Source: Gemmatimonadaceae bacterium
Lineage (GTDB): Bacteria > Gemmatimonadota > Gemmatimonadetes > Gemmatimonadales > Gemmatimonadaceae
NCBI GenBank assembly: GCA_019637445.1
Contig: JAHBVS010000002.1
Coordinates: forward strand, 310,001 to 374,000
Length of the DNA: 64,000 nt
Reading direction: 5' to 3'
Under the pieces are notes generated by a model, which had not been told where the DNA came from, did not search any database, and saw nothing but the letters and a program-made list of their open reading frames with translations. A program made the translations under genes and the position numbers. Positions 25,024-34,224 of this stretch are shown here, in pieces. Within the stretch, counting starts at the first letter, position 1. Every line of letters starts with the position of its first letter.

Positions 25024-26940
25024 ATGCCCGCGCCGAAGGATCTCACGGACGTTCTCGCCCAGCTCCGCGAGCGCTATCTGGCGTCCAGCGCGCCGACGAT
25101 TCGGGCGTTCGACGACCTCGCCGCGCAGCTGGAGCGGACACCGGACGCGGCGGAGGTCGTGCAGGCGCTGCGGCGCGAGTTGCATCGCGTGCGCGGCACC
25201 GCCGGCAGTTACGGGTTTCACGAGACGAGTCGACTGGCGGCAGCGTTGGAGCCGGTGGCGGTGCGTTGGACCACGGACCCGCAGTTGGACCGCGGACGCC
25301 GCGGCAGCATCGTGCGCCGCTTTGTCTCCGCGCTGCGCGGGTCGCTGCAGCCCGATGGGGCGCCGTCGTTGCCGGGGAGCGCGTCCCGCGGCGGCATCGT
25401 GCTCGTGGAGCTGCCAGATGGCGTGGAGGCGCGGTTGACGGCGGAGGCGATGCATCGCGGCCACCGTGTCGAGGTCGCGAAGGCCTCGGATGTCGCGTCG
25501 ATTCTTGCGCAGCGCTCGGACACGGCAGTCGTCTCCGTCGCATCGGCGGCGCCCGACGTCCCACTCGACGTCACGTGGGTGGTGCTCCGCGAAGGGGAGG
25601 AGGCGGTCCCGTCGCCACGCGAGCGGATGACGGTGGTGGACCTGGGCGCCGACGCCCGCGACGTGATCAGTGTGCTGGAGACGCGCGCCCACGCCTCGCC
25701 GCTTGCCGGCAGCACCGTGCTGCTCATCGAGGACGACGAGCACATGGCCGAGTTGCTGCGGATGTTGGGCGAGCGACAGGGGATGTTCGTGGAGGCGCGG
25801 GGCAACGCCAGCGGCATCCGGCAGCTCATCGATGATCTGCGGCCCTCGTTGGTGCTGCTGGACATCAACCTGCCGGGCGCCGATGGGTTCGCGGTGACGC
25901 GCGACCTCCGCAGCGACGAGCGCTACCGCGAGCTGCCAATCATCATGATGTCTGCGGCGACGGACGTGGAGACGCGGACGGCGGCCTTCGCGGCCGGGGC
26001 GGACGACTTCCAGTCCAAGCCCGTCTCGCCCGAGGAGATCATGCGGCGCATTGAGCGCGTGCTGGAGTCGCACCGCCAGCGCTTGATTGCGCGGGGGGTG
26101 CATCCGGTGACGGGACTCCTGCTGCCCGACCGTGCGCGGCACGTCCTCGGCGCCACGGTGTCGGCGCAGGCCGCGCGGGCTGAGCCTGTCACCGTCGCGC
26201 TGCTCCGGCCTCGTGCCCCGGTGGACGGACTGGGCGTGTCCGCCGCCTGGCACCGCGAGTTGCGCCTGCTTGCCGGCGCGCTGGGCAGCGATGGGGTGCG
26301 CCTGGGATTTCGGGATGAGGTGGCGGCGATGGCCGTCTTCGGAATGCCGGCCGACGAGGTGTTCGGCCGTCTCGACGTGCTGGGCGAGGCGGCGGCGCAG
26401 GACCTGGTGCCCTGGTGTGCGGGCATCGCCGAGCTCCGCGCGGGCGCCGAGCCCGACATCCTTGCGTTGATGCGTCTGGCCGACGAGGCGTGGCAGTTGG
26501 CGCGCGAGCGCGAGCTTTACGCCCACGTGTGGGATGCGACGGATGCGGGGGTGGCGCCGGATGTCGTGGTCGTGGAAGACGACGACGCGCTGGCGGACCT
26601 GGTGTCCTTTGCCCTCTCGGCGCGCGGCCTCACCTGGGTGCGCTATGCCGACGGCCCGGCGGCCCTCGCCGGCCTCACGGCGATGCGGGTGCAGGGGCGC
26701 AGCCCGATTGTGTTGTTGGACGTGGACCTGCCCGGCCTCGATGGATTCTCGGTGTTCGAGCGCTTGCGCGTGGAGCGCCCGGGCGTGTTCCGCGTCGTGT
26801 TTGCGTCGGTGCATGCGACCGAGGCGGACCAACTGCGCGCCATCCGAGCGGGGGCGCTGGACTACCTGGTGAAACCGCTGAGTCTCCGTGTATTGCTGGC
26901 CAAGATCGTGGGCTGGCGAGCGGGGGCGATGACACAGTGA
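25024..26940 (+). CDS. Hpt - receiver - degenerate GGDEF - receiver phosphorelay protein
   Basis: A 638-residue cytosolic protein. Residues 1-115 look like a histidine phosphotransfer domain with His54 in LHRVRGTAGSYGF. Residues about 130-215 may be a decayed receiver. Residues 222-348 are a full receiver (EDDE, phospho-Asp near 280 in LLDINLPGADG, K332). Residues about 355-470 resemble a GGDEF fold (HPVTGLLLPDR replaces DPLTGLPNR) but lack GGDEF, so it is probably catalytically dead. Residues 513-630 are a second full receiver (Asp566, Lys617). A TAACTT box 6 nt before the ATG suggests a leaderless start. It overlaps the HEAT gene, linking signalling to the glycan synthase operon. Confidence 0.8.
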   Translation: MPAPKDLTDVLAQLRERYLASSAPTIRAFDDLAAQLERTPDAAEVVQALRRELHRVRGTAGSYGFHETSRLAAALEPVAVRWTTDPQLDRGRRGSIVRRFVSALRGSLQPDGAPSLPGSASRGGIVLVELPDGVEARLTAEAMHRGHRVEVAKASDVASILAQRSDTAVVSVASAAPDVPLDVTWVVLREGEEAVPSPRERMTVVDLGADARDVISVLETRAHASPLAGSTVLLIEDDEHMAELLRMLGERQGMFVEARGNASGIRQLIDDLRPSLVLLDINLPGADGFAVTRDLRSDERYRELPIIMMSAATDVETRTAAFAAGADDFQSKPVSPEEIMRRIERVLESHRQRLIARGVHPVTGLLLPDRARHVLGATVSAQAARAEPVTVALLRPRAPVDGLGVSAAWHRELRLLAGALGSDGVRLGFRDEVAAMAVFGMPADEVFGRLDVLGEAAAQDLVPWCAGIAELRAGAEPDILALMRLADEAWQLARERELYAHVWDATDAGVAPDVVVVEDDDALADLVSFALSARGLTWVRYADGPAALAGLTAMRVQGRSPIVLLDVDLPGLDGFSVFERLRVERPGVFRVVFASVHATEADQLRAIRAGALDYLVKPLSLRVLLAKIVGWRAGAMTQ

Positions 26941-28007
26941 ACGCGGCGGTCATCTTTGGCGTGATGGCCTTGGTGCAGGCACTGTTCCTCCTGTTCCTGT
27001 TCCTGTTCCTGTTGATCCGGCGCCGCTATGACATGGCGCGACGGGCGGCGTTTCTGGCCGGGCAGGCCGAACTCGCCGTTCCGCTCCGGAACTGGATCGT
27101 CTCGGGCGCGCACCCTGAGCCGTTGGTCCGCGCCCTCGGCCATCTGCCCTCGGGGACGGCGGTGGGCTACCTGTCGCTGCTGGCGCGGCAGACCATCACG
27201 GCGTCGCAGAAGGACGAGCTCTCGCTGGCCCTGCGCAATGAGCGGTGGATGGCGCGGGCGATCGCGCAGTGGCGGTCCCGCTTCTGGTGGCGGCGTCTCG
27301 AGTCCGCGCGCGCCCTCTCGCTTGTCGGGACGCCGCGCGAGCAGGAAGCACTCGCGTTGCTGCTGCGCGACGAGCACCCGGCGGTGCAGGTGGCGGCCGC
27401 GTCGGCGCTGCCGCGCGTGGCGGACACCGCGATGCTGGGACGCGTGGTGGACGGGATCTTCACGCTGCCGAAGGTGGTGCGGCAGTACGTGACGACGGTG
27501 CTGCGTCAGACCGGCGGGCGCGCGGGCGAAGCGCTCTCGACGCGCATCGCCAATGGTGGCCGTCCGTCCGAACTGGCGGCCTGGATCGAACTCGCGGCTG
27601 CACTCGACGATGCCACCGCCATCACGGCCTCGCTGGCCCACGTTCGCCACGAGGGCGATGCGGTGCGGCGTGCCGTGGCGAAGGCGCTGACCCGGCACCC
27701 GGGGCCCGACGCCGCCCGCGGCCTCGTGGGGCTGCTGAAGGACTCCGATGCGTCGGTGCGCGCCCTCTCGGCCCGGGGCCTGGGGCATCTCGGCTCGCCG
27801 GCATCGGTGCCCGCGCTGGTGCCGCTGCTCGCCGACGAGGTGTGGCAGGTGCGACTGCGTGCGGCCGTCTCGCTGGCCCAGTTGGGCGAACGGGGGCGTG
27901 CGGCCCTGCGGGCGGCGCGCGAGGGAACGGACCGTTTTGCCCGGGAGATGGCGACGATGGTCTCCGGCCTCTCCGATGGCGCCGTGCTGGAGCTGGGCGA
28001 CACGTGA
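26937..28007 (+). CDS. membrane-anchored HEAT-repeat protein
   Basis: A 356-residue protein starting at a GTG that overlaps the previous stop (GTGA). Residues about 4-26 are a single transmembrane helix rich in Leu and Phe, followed by basic RRRYD, so the rest is cytosolic. HEAT/armadillo-like units fill residues 100-340 (ARALSLVGTPREQEALALLLRDEHPAVQVAAASALPRVA, then SVRALSARGLGHLGSPASVPALVPLLADE and so on). HEAT solenoids are protein-binding scaffolds. Its place between the phosphorelay protein and the GT2 synthase, both with overlapping stops, suggests it couples the two, perhaps as a stand-in for the c-di-GMP input of other synthases. That role is inference. Confidence 0.82.
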   Translation: MNAAVIFGVMALVQALFLLFLFLFLLIRRRYDMARRAAFLAGQAELAVPLRNWIVSGAHPEPLVRALGHLPSGTAVGYLSLLARQTITASQKDELSLALRNERWMARAIAQWRSRFWWRRLESARALSLVGTPREQEALALLLRDEHPAVQVAAASALPRVADTAMLGRVVDGIFTLPKVVRQYVTTVLRQTGGRAGEALSTRIANGGRPSELAAWIELAAALDDATAITASLAHVRHEGDAVRRAVAKALTRHPGPDAARGLVGLLKDSDASVRALSARGLGHLGSPASVPALVPLLADEVWQVRLRAAVSLAQLGERGRAALRAAREGTDRFAREMATMVSGLSDGAVLELGDT

Positions 28008-29437
28008 GTCCCGCCGTGGTGGACGCGCTGGCGACGCTGGTACTCTGGACCGACCGCTCCGCGCTGGTCTATCTGCTGCTGCTCAACACCGGGTACGCAC
28101 TGCTGCTGGTGATGTCGATCCCCGAGCTCTGGAAGCACTGGCGGCTCTCGGCCGACGAGCACCTTCGGCGGCTGCTCTCGTCGGAGGCGCTGCCGCCGCT
28201 GTCGCTGCTGGTGCCCGCACACAACGAGGAAGTCACAATTGCCTCCAGCGTGCTCTCGTTCCTGACGCTTGAGTATCCGCACCTCGAGGTCGTGGTCGTG
28301 AACGACGGCTCGCGCGACCGCACGATGGACGTGATGATGCGCGAGTTCGATCTCTACGAGGTGCCGCCGGCGTTTCCCGTGCGCATCGCGACGAAGCAGG
28401 TGCGGGCCTACTATCGCTCGCGGCGCCACGCGCGCCTGCTTGTGCTCGACAAGGAGAATGGCGGCAAGGCCGATGCCCTGAATGCCGCGATGAACTCGGC
28501 GCGGCATCCCTTCGTAGTGGCCGTCGATGCCGACACCTTAATCGAGCCGGACGCGCTCGTGCGGCTGGCGCGGCCATTCCTGCTCGGGGCGAACGTCGCC
28601 GCGGTGGGCGGGACGATTCGGGTGGCCAACAACTGCGTGGTGGAGCTCGGGCGCGTCGTCGAGGCGCGGGTGGACTCGCGGTGGCTTGGCGGCTGCCAGA
28701 CCGTGGAATACCTGCGCGCCTTCCTTTTCGGGCGACTCGCGTGGAACTGGCTCGGCGGCAATCTGCTGATCTCCGGGGCCTTTGGACTGTTCCGCAAGCA
28801 GTATTTGTTCGCCATCGGTGGCTATCGCACGGGCAATGTCACGGAGGACATGGACCTCTGCGTGCGCCTGCAGCGCTACCTGCACGAGCACGGCATCGAG
28901 GCCGAGTTGCCGTTCATCCCCGACCCGGTGGCGTGGACGGAGGTGCCCTCCGACCTGCGGGTGCTGCGGCGGCAGCGCGAACGCTGGCACCGCGGCTTGA
29001 TCGGCACGATGCTGGCGCACCGCGTGATGCTCTTCAATCCGCGCTATCGTGCCGCCGGGATGCTGGCGTACCCCTTCTTCTTCTTCGGCGAGATGCTGGC
29101 GCCATTGGTCGAGCTGGTGGGTTGGGTCGGGCTGGCGCTGGGACTCTCGGTGGGCCTCGTGGACAGGCAGTTTGCGCTGCTGTTCCTGGCCGTGGCCGTG
29201 GGGTTCGGCACCCTGCTCTCGGTCTGGGCCATCGTGCTTGAGGAGGCGTCGTTCCGCCGTTACGGTCGTCCGGCCGACCTAGTGCGCCTGATCTGGTATG
29301 CCGTCATCGAGGGCCTGGGTTATCGGCAGATGACGGTGCTGTTCCGCCTGCAGGGCTTCTACAACTTCCTGCGCGGGAACGAGTCCTGGGGGCGCATGAC
29401 GCGCGCGGGGATCGGGACGGCGAAGAAGGCGGCGTAG
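28004..29437 (+). CDS. processive family 2 glycosyltransferase (PgaC/BcsA/HasA-like)
   Basis: A 477-residue inner-membrane synthase starting at GTG 28004, overlapping the HEAT gene. An N-terminal helix (LVYLLLLNTGYALLLVM) precedes the GT-A domain: LLVPAHNEE, VNDGSRDRT (first D), KADALNAA, VDADTLIEPDA (DxD), VTEDMDLC (TED, catalytic base) and RRQRERWHRG (Q-x-x-RW). Two to three helices follow (PFFFFGEMLAPL, LALGLSVGL, FLAVAVGFGTLL). These are the hallmarks of synthases that polymerise and extrude cellulose, PNAG or hyaluronan. No PilZ domain is fused and none is nearby. With the TPR-porin and glycosidase genes it forms a plausible export system; the sugar is not predictable. Confidence 0.88.
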   Translation: MSPAVVDALATLVLWTDRSALVYLLLLNTGYALLLVMSIPELWKHWRLSADEHLRRLLSSEALPPLSLLVPAHNEEVTIASSVLSFLTLEYPHLEVVVVNDGSRDRTMDVMMREFDLYEVPPAFPVRIATKQVRAYYRSRRHARLLVLDKENGGKADALNAAMNSARHPFVVAVDADTLIEPDALVRLARPFLLGANVAAVGGTIRVANNCVVELGRVVEARVDSRWLGGCQTVEYLRAFLFGRLAWNWLGGNLLISGAFGLFRKQYLFAIGGYRTGNVTEDMDLCVRLQRYLHEHGIEAELPFIPDPVAWTEVPSDLRVLRRQRERWHRGLIGTMLAHRVMLFNPRYRAAGMLAYPFFFFGEMLAPLVELVGWVGLALGLSVGLVDRQFALLFLAVAVGFGTLLSVWAIVLEEASFRRYGRPADLVRLIWYAVIEGLGYRQMTVLFRLQGFYNFLRGNESWGRMTRAGIGTAKKAA

Positions 29438-29488
29438 GGCGCGGGCGCGTCCGGCGGCGCGAGTGACCAGCGGCGGTACGGACTGGCG

Positions 29489-31561
29489 CTACGGCAGCCC
29501 CTGCAGCTCGCGCCGCACGCGATCGACCAGCGATGCCTCCGTATCACGCGTCTTCACGAACGCGTCGGCGATGCGGATGCCCGAGTCCTTGAGGTCCTCG
29601 GGCGCAAACCCGGTCGCGGAGTAGAGCAGGATCGACAGCGTGCGGAAGCGCGGGTCCTGGCGCAGCTTGCGCGCAAAGGAGAGGCCGTCCATCCCTGGCA
29701 GTCCGGTGTCGAGGATGATCACCCGCACCTGGTCGGTCTCGAGGGCGCGGAGTGCCGCCACCGCATCCCCCGCGGGAATCGGGCGGGCGAAGGGTTCGAT
29801 CAAGGCGCTGAGGACGGCCCGCATCGACTCATCGTCCTCGACGATCAACACGCCGTGACCCTCGAGTGCCCCTTCCGGGGCGCGGGGTGCCACGGGCAGC
29901 GCCACCCAGAACACGGTGCCCCCGCCCGGCGCGTCTTGGAAGCCGATGCGCCCCCCGTGCAGTTCGGTGATCGCCTTGGAGATCGCCAGCCCCAGGCCCG
30001 TGCCGCCGCTGCGGCGCGAGGCTGCGCCGCCGGCCTGCTGGAAGCGTCCAAAGATCCGTGAGGCGAATTCTGATGGGATGCCGGGGCCGTGGTCGCGCAC
30101 CGTGATCCGCACCTCGCCCGCCGCCTCGGTGGCAGCCACCTCGACGCTGCTGCCCTTGGGCGAGAACTTGACCGCGTTGGAGATGAGGTTGGTGAACACC
30201 TGCGTGAGCCTGTCCGAGTCGCCATTCACGGGAATGCGCGCCACGGGTGCCAGGCTGAGCGTCACGCCCGCATCGTGCGCGAAGTTGTCGAGGCCGGCGA
30301 TCGTCGACTCCAGCAGCGGCGCAATCTTCAGTTGGTCGCGGCGGATGCTCACGTGCCCGGCATCGATCTTCTCGATATCGAGGATGTCGTTGATGAGCCG
30401 GATGAGGCGGTCCGTGTTGGTCAGCGCGATGCGCAGCAGATCGCGGCCCTTCGGATTGAGATCGCCGCTGGCGCCGCCAAGCATCAGGCCGAGGGCTCCG
30501 CGCATGGAGGTCAGGGGCGTGCGCAGCTCGTGGCTCACCGTGGAGACGAAGTCGGTCTTGAGGCGCTCGAGCTCCTTGAGCTGCTCGATGTCGCTCTGCA
30601 ACTGGCGTTCGCGCGTCTCGATGCTCTGCGCGAGGCGCTCGAAGGTCAGCGCCAGGCGCGCCATGTCCCGGCTCGGCGCGGTGTGCACGTGCGGCAGGCG
30701 CGCGGCCTCGTAGTTGCCGGCGTCCAAGGCCTCGGCGCCGCGAATCACGCGCTCCAGTGACCGGCCCACCACGCGCAGGAGCAACACGAGCAGCAGCAGG
30801 AAGATCGCCACCGCCGCGATGCGGATAAGGAAGTTCTCCCACTCCTCGAGCGCGGATTCCAGCTCTGCCTGCCGTTGCGTCTCGACAATGGCCTCGCGCA
30901 CGTCGCGCGTCAGCTGGCCGTGGGTGAAGCGGATTTCGTCGTAGATGCGGGTCGCCTCATCCTGGCGGGCGCGCCCTGGCGTCCCCGGGCCGAAGGCCGC
31001 GTCGCCGCGCAGGCGATACGCCGTGAAGTTCGGCGTGCCCACCTCGCGATCCAGTTGTTCGACGGCGCTCACCAGCCGGTCGAGATCGACCGCCGTGCTG
31101 CCCAGCGTCGGCAGATACTCGCGCAGCAGGTTGGCATCCTGCTCGAACGAGCGCCGCCACATCTCGTAGCGGACGGCGAGTGCCTCGCCGCCGCCGAGGA
31201 CGAAGCCGCGCTGGGCGGAGTTCATGCCGGTCGCCGCCGTTAACAGGCGGGCTGTGGCACCATCGGCGGCGCGCAGCAGGTTGAGCTGCTCATTGCGGGC
31301 GGCAGTCTGTGCCTCCACGCGGTCGGCGGCGACGCGAGCCGTCAGGAACCACGCCAGCGTTACCAGCGCCCCCAGCGCGCCCAACTGCGCCGTCAACGGC
31401 ATCCGGCGCCAGGACCGACTGAGTCGTGCACGCAGCCCACCCGTGGACTCCGTGAGCGTCCGGGCGGAGATCGTGGGTGTGGTGTTTGGCTCGTGGAGGT
31501 CCACTTGGGCGGGGCGAAGAGCGGGAATCTGGAGGACGACGAATGCCTCCGCCATCACCAT
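29489..31561 (-). CDS. hybrid sensor histidine kinase with CHASE3-like sensor, HAMP and receiver
   Basis: A protein of about 690 residues. A transmembrane helix at 57-76, a helical periplasmic segment of CHASE3 type (77-240; TGMNSAQRGFVLGG is typical), a second helix at 243-264, HAMP, then HisKA with His344 in SHELRTPL, HATPase_c with N box TNLISNAVKFSP, G1 DHGPGIP and G2 GGTGLGLAI, and a C-terminal receiver (VEDDES, ILDTGLPGMDG, YSATG, FVKTRD). It converges on the GT2 gene and is the likely phosphate donor for the Hpt and receiver proteins at 24.6-26.9 kb. A GATAAT box puts the transcript start near 31560, so ATG 31555 may be the true start. Confidence 0.88.
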   Translation of the reverse strand: MVMAEAFVVLQIPALRPAQVDLHEPNTTPTISARTLTESTGGLRARLSRSWRRMPLTAQLGALGALVTLAWFLTARVAADRVEAQTAARNEQLNLLRAADGATARLLTAATGMNSAQRGFVLGGGEALAVRYEMWRRSFEQDANLLREYLPTLGSTAVDLDRLVSAVEQLDREVGTPNFTAYRLRGDAAFGPGTPGRARQDEATRIYDEIRFTHGQLTRDVREAIVETQRQAELESALEEWENFLIRIAAVAIFLLLLVLLLRVVGRSLERVIRGAEALDAGNYEAARLPHVHTAPSRDMARLALTFERLAQSIETRERQLQSDIEQLKELERLKTDFVSTVSHELRTPLTSMRGALGLMLGGASGDLNPKGRDLLRIALTNTDRLIRLINDILDIEKIDAGHVSIRRDQLKIAPLLESTIAGLDNFAHDAGVTLSLAPVARIPVNGDSDRLTQVFTNLISNAVKFSPKGSSVEVAATEAAGEVRITVRDHGPGIPSEFASRIFGRFQQAGGAASRRSGGTGLGLAISKAITELHGGRIGFQDAPGGGTVFWVALPVAPRAPEGALEGHGVLIVEDDESMRAVLSALIEPFARPIPAGDAVAALRALETDQVRVIILDTGLPGMDGLSFARKLRQDPRFRTLSILLYSATGFAPEDLKDSGIRIADAFVKTRDTEASLVDRVRRELQGLP

Positions 31562-31563
31562 AG

Positions 31564-31572
31564 TAAATTATC
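31564..31572. promoter_or_regulatory. overlapping divergent -10 boxes of kinase and transaldolase genes
   Basis: Plus strand TAAATT (31564-31569) serves tal, with a predicted leader of about 36 nt. Minus strand GATAAT (31572-31567) serves the kinase, with a near-leaderless start around 31560. Because the hexamers overlap, RNA polymerase can use only one direction at a time, so the two genes may be oppositely tuned. No clear -35 was identified. Confidence 0.45.
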
Positions 31573-31612
31573 GGTGCCCGCCCCGCCTTCCTGACCCGAC
31601 GCACTCCCTGCC

Positions 31613-32761
31613 ATGACCACGCCCCGCACGCCCCTCCACACGCTCCACGCCGCCGGCCAGTCCATCTGGCTCGACTTCATCGACCGCAGCCTGCTGCAGG
31701 GCGACACGCTCGCGCACCGCATCACCGGCGAGGCGCTGACGGGGATGACGTCGAATCCGACGATCTTCGAGAAGGCCCTCGCCTCGGGTACGGCCTACGA
31801 CGCGCAACTCAAGGCGTCGGCCGCGGGTCGCAGCGCCTGGGACTTGTTCGAGCTGGTGGAGACGGACGATGTGCGCGTGGCCTGCGATGCCTTCCGCGGC
31901 GTCTACGACGCCTCGAAGCAGCAGGATGGCTTCGTGAGCATCGAGGTCTCGCCGGGTGCGGCCGATGACGCCGACGCCACGGTCGAGGAGGCGCACCGCC
32001 TGTGGAAGACGGTGGATCGCCCGAACGTGATGATCAAGGTGCCGGGCACGGCGGCCGGCTGCGTGGCGCTGGAGCGCCTGATCGCCGATGGCATGAACGT
32101 CAACGTGACGCTGCTCTTCGCCGTGCAGGCCTACGATCGCGTGATCGAGGCCTACCTGCGCGGGCTCGAAGCGCGCGCCGCCGCCGGCAAGCCCCTCGCG
32201 CACGTGGCCTCCGTGGCCTCGTTCTTCGTGTCGCGGGTGGACACGGCCATTGATGCCAAGCTCGATGCGATGGTGAAGGCGGGCACGCTCGATGCCGCGC
32301 GCGCCGACGCGCTCAAGGGCAAGGCCGCCATCGCCAACGCCAAGCGCGCCTACAAGCTCTTCCAGCAGCGCTTCGCTGGTGCGCGCTGGGCCGCGCTCTC
32401 GGCGAAGGGTGCGCAGGTGCAGCGCCCGCTCTGGGCCAGCACCAGCACCAAGAACCCGGCCTACCGCGATACCATCTACGTCGAGGCGCTCATCGGCCCG
32501 CACACGGTGAACACGATGCCGCCGAACACGCTGGAGGCCTTCAAGGACCACGGCGTCACGGCGCGCACGGTGGATGCCGACGTGGATGCCGCCGAGGCCC
32601 TGCTCACCGAGTTGGAGTCGCTCGGCATCTCGCTCGACGCCGTGACTGACACGTTGCTCAGCGAGGGCCTGGCATCGTTCCAGAAGTCCTTCGACACGCT
32701 GGTCGCCGGCATCGAGCAGAAGACCGCGGCGCTGGGCCAGGCCGTTGCCGCCAGCCGCTAG
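31613..32761 (+). CDS. tal: transaldolase
   Basis: A 382-residue class I aldolase of the pentose phosphate pathway, moving a dihydroxyacetone unit from sedoheptulose 7-phosphate to glyceraldehyde 3-phosphate. The signature GMTSNPTIFEKAL is at residues 43-55, the Schiff-base Lys in VMIKVPGT, and the SFFVSRVDT and TSTKNPAYRDTIYVE segments match the long TalB-like actinobacterial subfamily. Length fits that subfamily. It leads a run of carbon genes in one direction (tal, pyk, hydrolase, pgi, aldolase). Confidence 0.95.
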   Translation: MTTPRTPLHTLHAAGQSIWLDFIDRSLLQGDTLAHRITGEALTGMTSNPTIFEKALASGTAYDAQLKASAAGRSAWDLFELVETDDVRVACDAFRGVYDASKQQDGFVSIEVSPGAADDADATVEEAHRLWKTVDRPNVMIKVPGTAAGCVALERLIADGMNVNVTLLFAVQAYDRVIEAYLRGLEARAAAGKPLAHVASVASFFVSRVDTAIDAKLDAMVKAGTLDAARADALKGKAAIANAKRAYKLFQQRFAGARWAALSAKGAQVQRPLWASTSTKNPAYRDTIYVEALIGPHTVNTMPPNTLEAFKDHGVTARTVDADVDAAEALLTELESLGISLDAVTDTLLSEGLASFQKSFDTLVAGIEQKTAALGQAVAASR

Positions 32762-32783
32762 CCCGACTCCCAAGCGAGTTTCC

Positions 32784-34199
32784 GTGCCCGCCCCCATTTC
32801 TTTCGACGCGACCAAGATCGTCGCGACCATCGGCCCCGCCTCGTCCAACCCGGATGTCATTCGGCAGTTGGTGCTGGCGGGCATGAATGTCGCGCGCCTC
32901 AACTTCTCGCACGGCACGCACGAGCAGCACGCGCGCACCGTGTCCAACATCCGCGGGATCGCGCAGGAACTCGGCCGCTCGGTGGCCATCCTCGGCGACC
33001 TGCAGGGTCCACGCATTCGCATCGGCACGCTGGCCGAGGCGCGGCAGCTTACCGAGGGCGAGACGTTGGTGCTGGCGCCGGAGGACGTGGCCCGCGAGGG
33101 CGAGATTCCCGTCACCTACGACGACATCGCCAAGGACGTGCAGTCCGGCGGCACCATCCTCGTGGACGACGGCCTGATCGCGCTGCGCGTGACGGGCGTG
33201 GACGCGCCCCGTGTGGCGGTGCAGGTGCGCTACGGCGGCCTGCTCAAGAGCAACAAGGGCATGAACCTGCCGGGCATCGACGTGTCGGCGCCCTCGCTCA
33301 CGGAGAAGGACCGCGAGGACATCCCCTTCGCCATCGAGCACGAGCTGGACTATCTCGCCCTGAGCTTCGTGCGCCGGCCCGAAGACATCGCCGAGCTCAA
33401 GGCGATGCTGCCCAAGGGCATGCTCGTAGTCGCGAAGATCGAGAAGGACTCCGCGCTGACGCGCATCGAGGCCATCCTGCGTGAGGCCGATGCGGTGATG
33501 GTCGCGCGCGGCGACCTCGGCGTCGAGTTGCCCTTCGAGGAAGTGCCGCTCGCGCAGAAGCGCATCATCCTGCTGGCGGCGCGCTTTGGCCGGCCGGTCA
33601 TCACGGCCACGCAGATGCTGGAGTCGATGGTGCAGCACCCGCGCCCGACGCGTGCCGAGGCCAGCGACGTGGCCAACGCGATCCTCGACGGCACGGATGC
33701 GGTGATGCTCTCGGCGGAGACCGCGGCGGGGCTCAACCCCGTGCTCGCGGTGCAGGCGATGCGGCGCATTGCCTCGGCCGCTGAACGCGCGCCGGTGCAG
33801 CGCGGGCAGGGCATCGACCGGCTCGAGGCCGGCAAGGCGACAGTCGAGGAGACCATCGCCTCCGCCAGCGTGACGGCGGTGCGCCTGCTCGGCGCGCGCA
33901 ACCTCGTGGTGTTCACCAAGAGCGGCTTCTCGGCGCGCGTGGTGGCGGCGCGGCGGCCGAATGTGCGCATCGTCGTGCTCACGGACAACGACCGCACCTA
34001 CCAGCAGCTCGCGATGGTCTGGGGTGTCGTCCCCTTCCTCGTGCCGCACTGCGACACCTACGACCAGATGGCCGAGCTGGCGCGCGGGCTGCTCGTGAAG
34101 AACGGCCTCGCCACGACGGGTGAGCGCATCGTGGTCACGGCCGGCGTGCCCTTCGACGTGCCGGGCACGACGAACCAGCTAAAGGTCGAGACGGTGTGA
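32784..34199 (+). CDS. pyk: pyruvate kinase
   Basis: A 471-residue enzyme making pyruvate and ATP from phosphoenolpyruvate. It opens with TKIVATIGPASSNP, then GMNVARLNFSHGTHEQH, GDLQGPRIR, the active-site Lys in VVAKIEKDSA, VMVARGDLGVELP, TATQMLESM and DGTDAVMLSAETAAG. The C-terminal allosteric domain is complete. The start is GTG 32784, 22 bp after tal; an in-frame upstream ATG would lie inside tal. It is probably in one transcript with tal and the genes that follow. Confidence 0.96.
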   Translation: MPAPISFDATKIVATIGPASSNPDVIRQLVLAGMNVARLNFSHGTHEQHARTVSNIRGIAQELGRSVAILGDLQGPRIRIGTLAEARQLTEGETLVLAPEDVAREGEIPVTYDDIAKDVQSGGTILVDDGLIALRVTGVDAPRVAVQVRYGGLLKSNKGMNLPGIDVSAPSLTEKDREDIPFAIEHELDYLALSFVRRPEDIAELKAMLPKGMLVVAKIEKDSALTRIEAILREADAVMVARGDLGVELPFEEVPLAQKRIILLAARFGRPVITATQMLESMVQHPRPTRAEASDVANAILDGTDAVMLSAETAAGLNPVLAVQAMRRIASAAERAPVQRGQGIDRLEAGKATVEETIASASVTAVRLLGARNLVVFTKSGFSARVVAARRPNVRIVVLTDNDRTYQQLAMVWGVVPFLVPHCDTYDQMAELARGLLVKNGLATTGERIVVTAGVPFDVPGTTNQLKVETV

Positions 34200-34224
34200 T
34201 GGCCGCCCGCAGCGTGGTGACGGC

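Noticed and set aside
29438-29488. Terminator between the convergent GT2 and kinase genes
   Set aside because: The 51-bp gap is GC-rich, but no clean stem with loop or T-run could be drawn.
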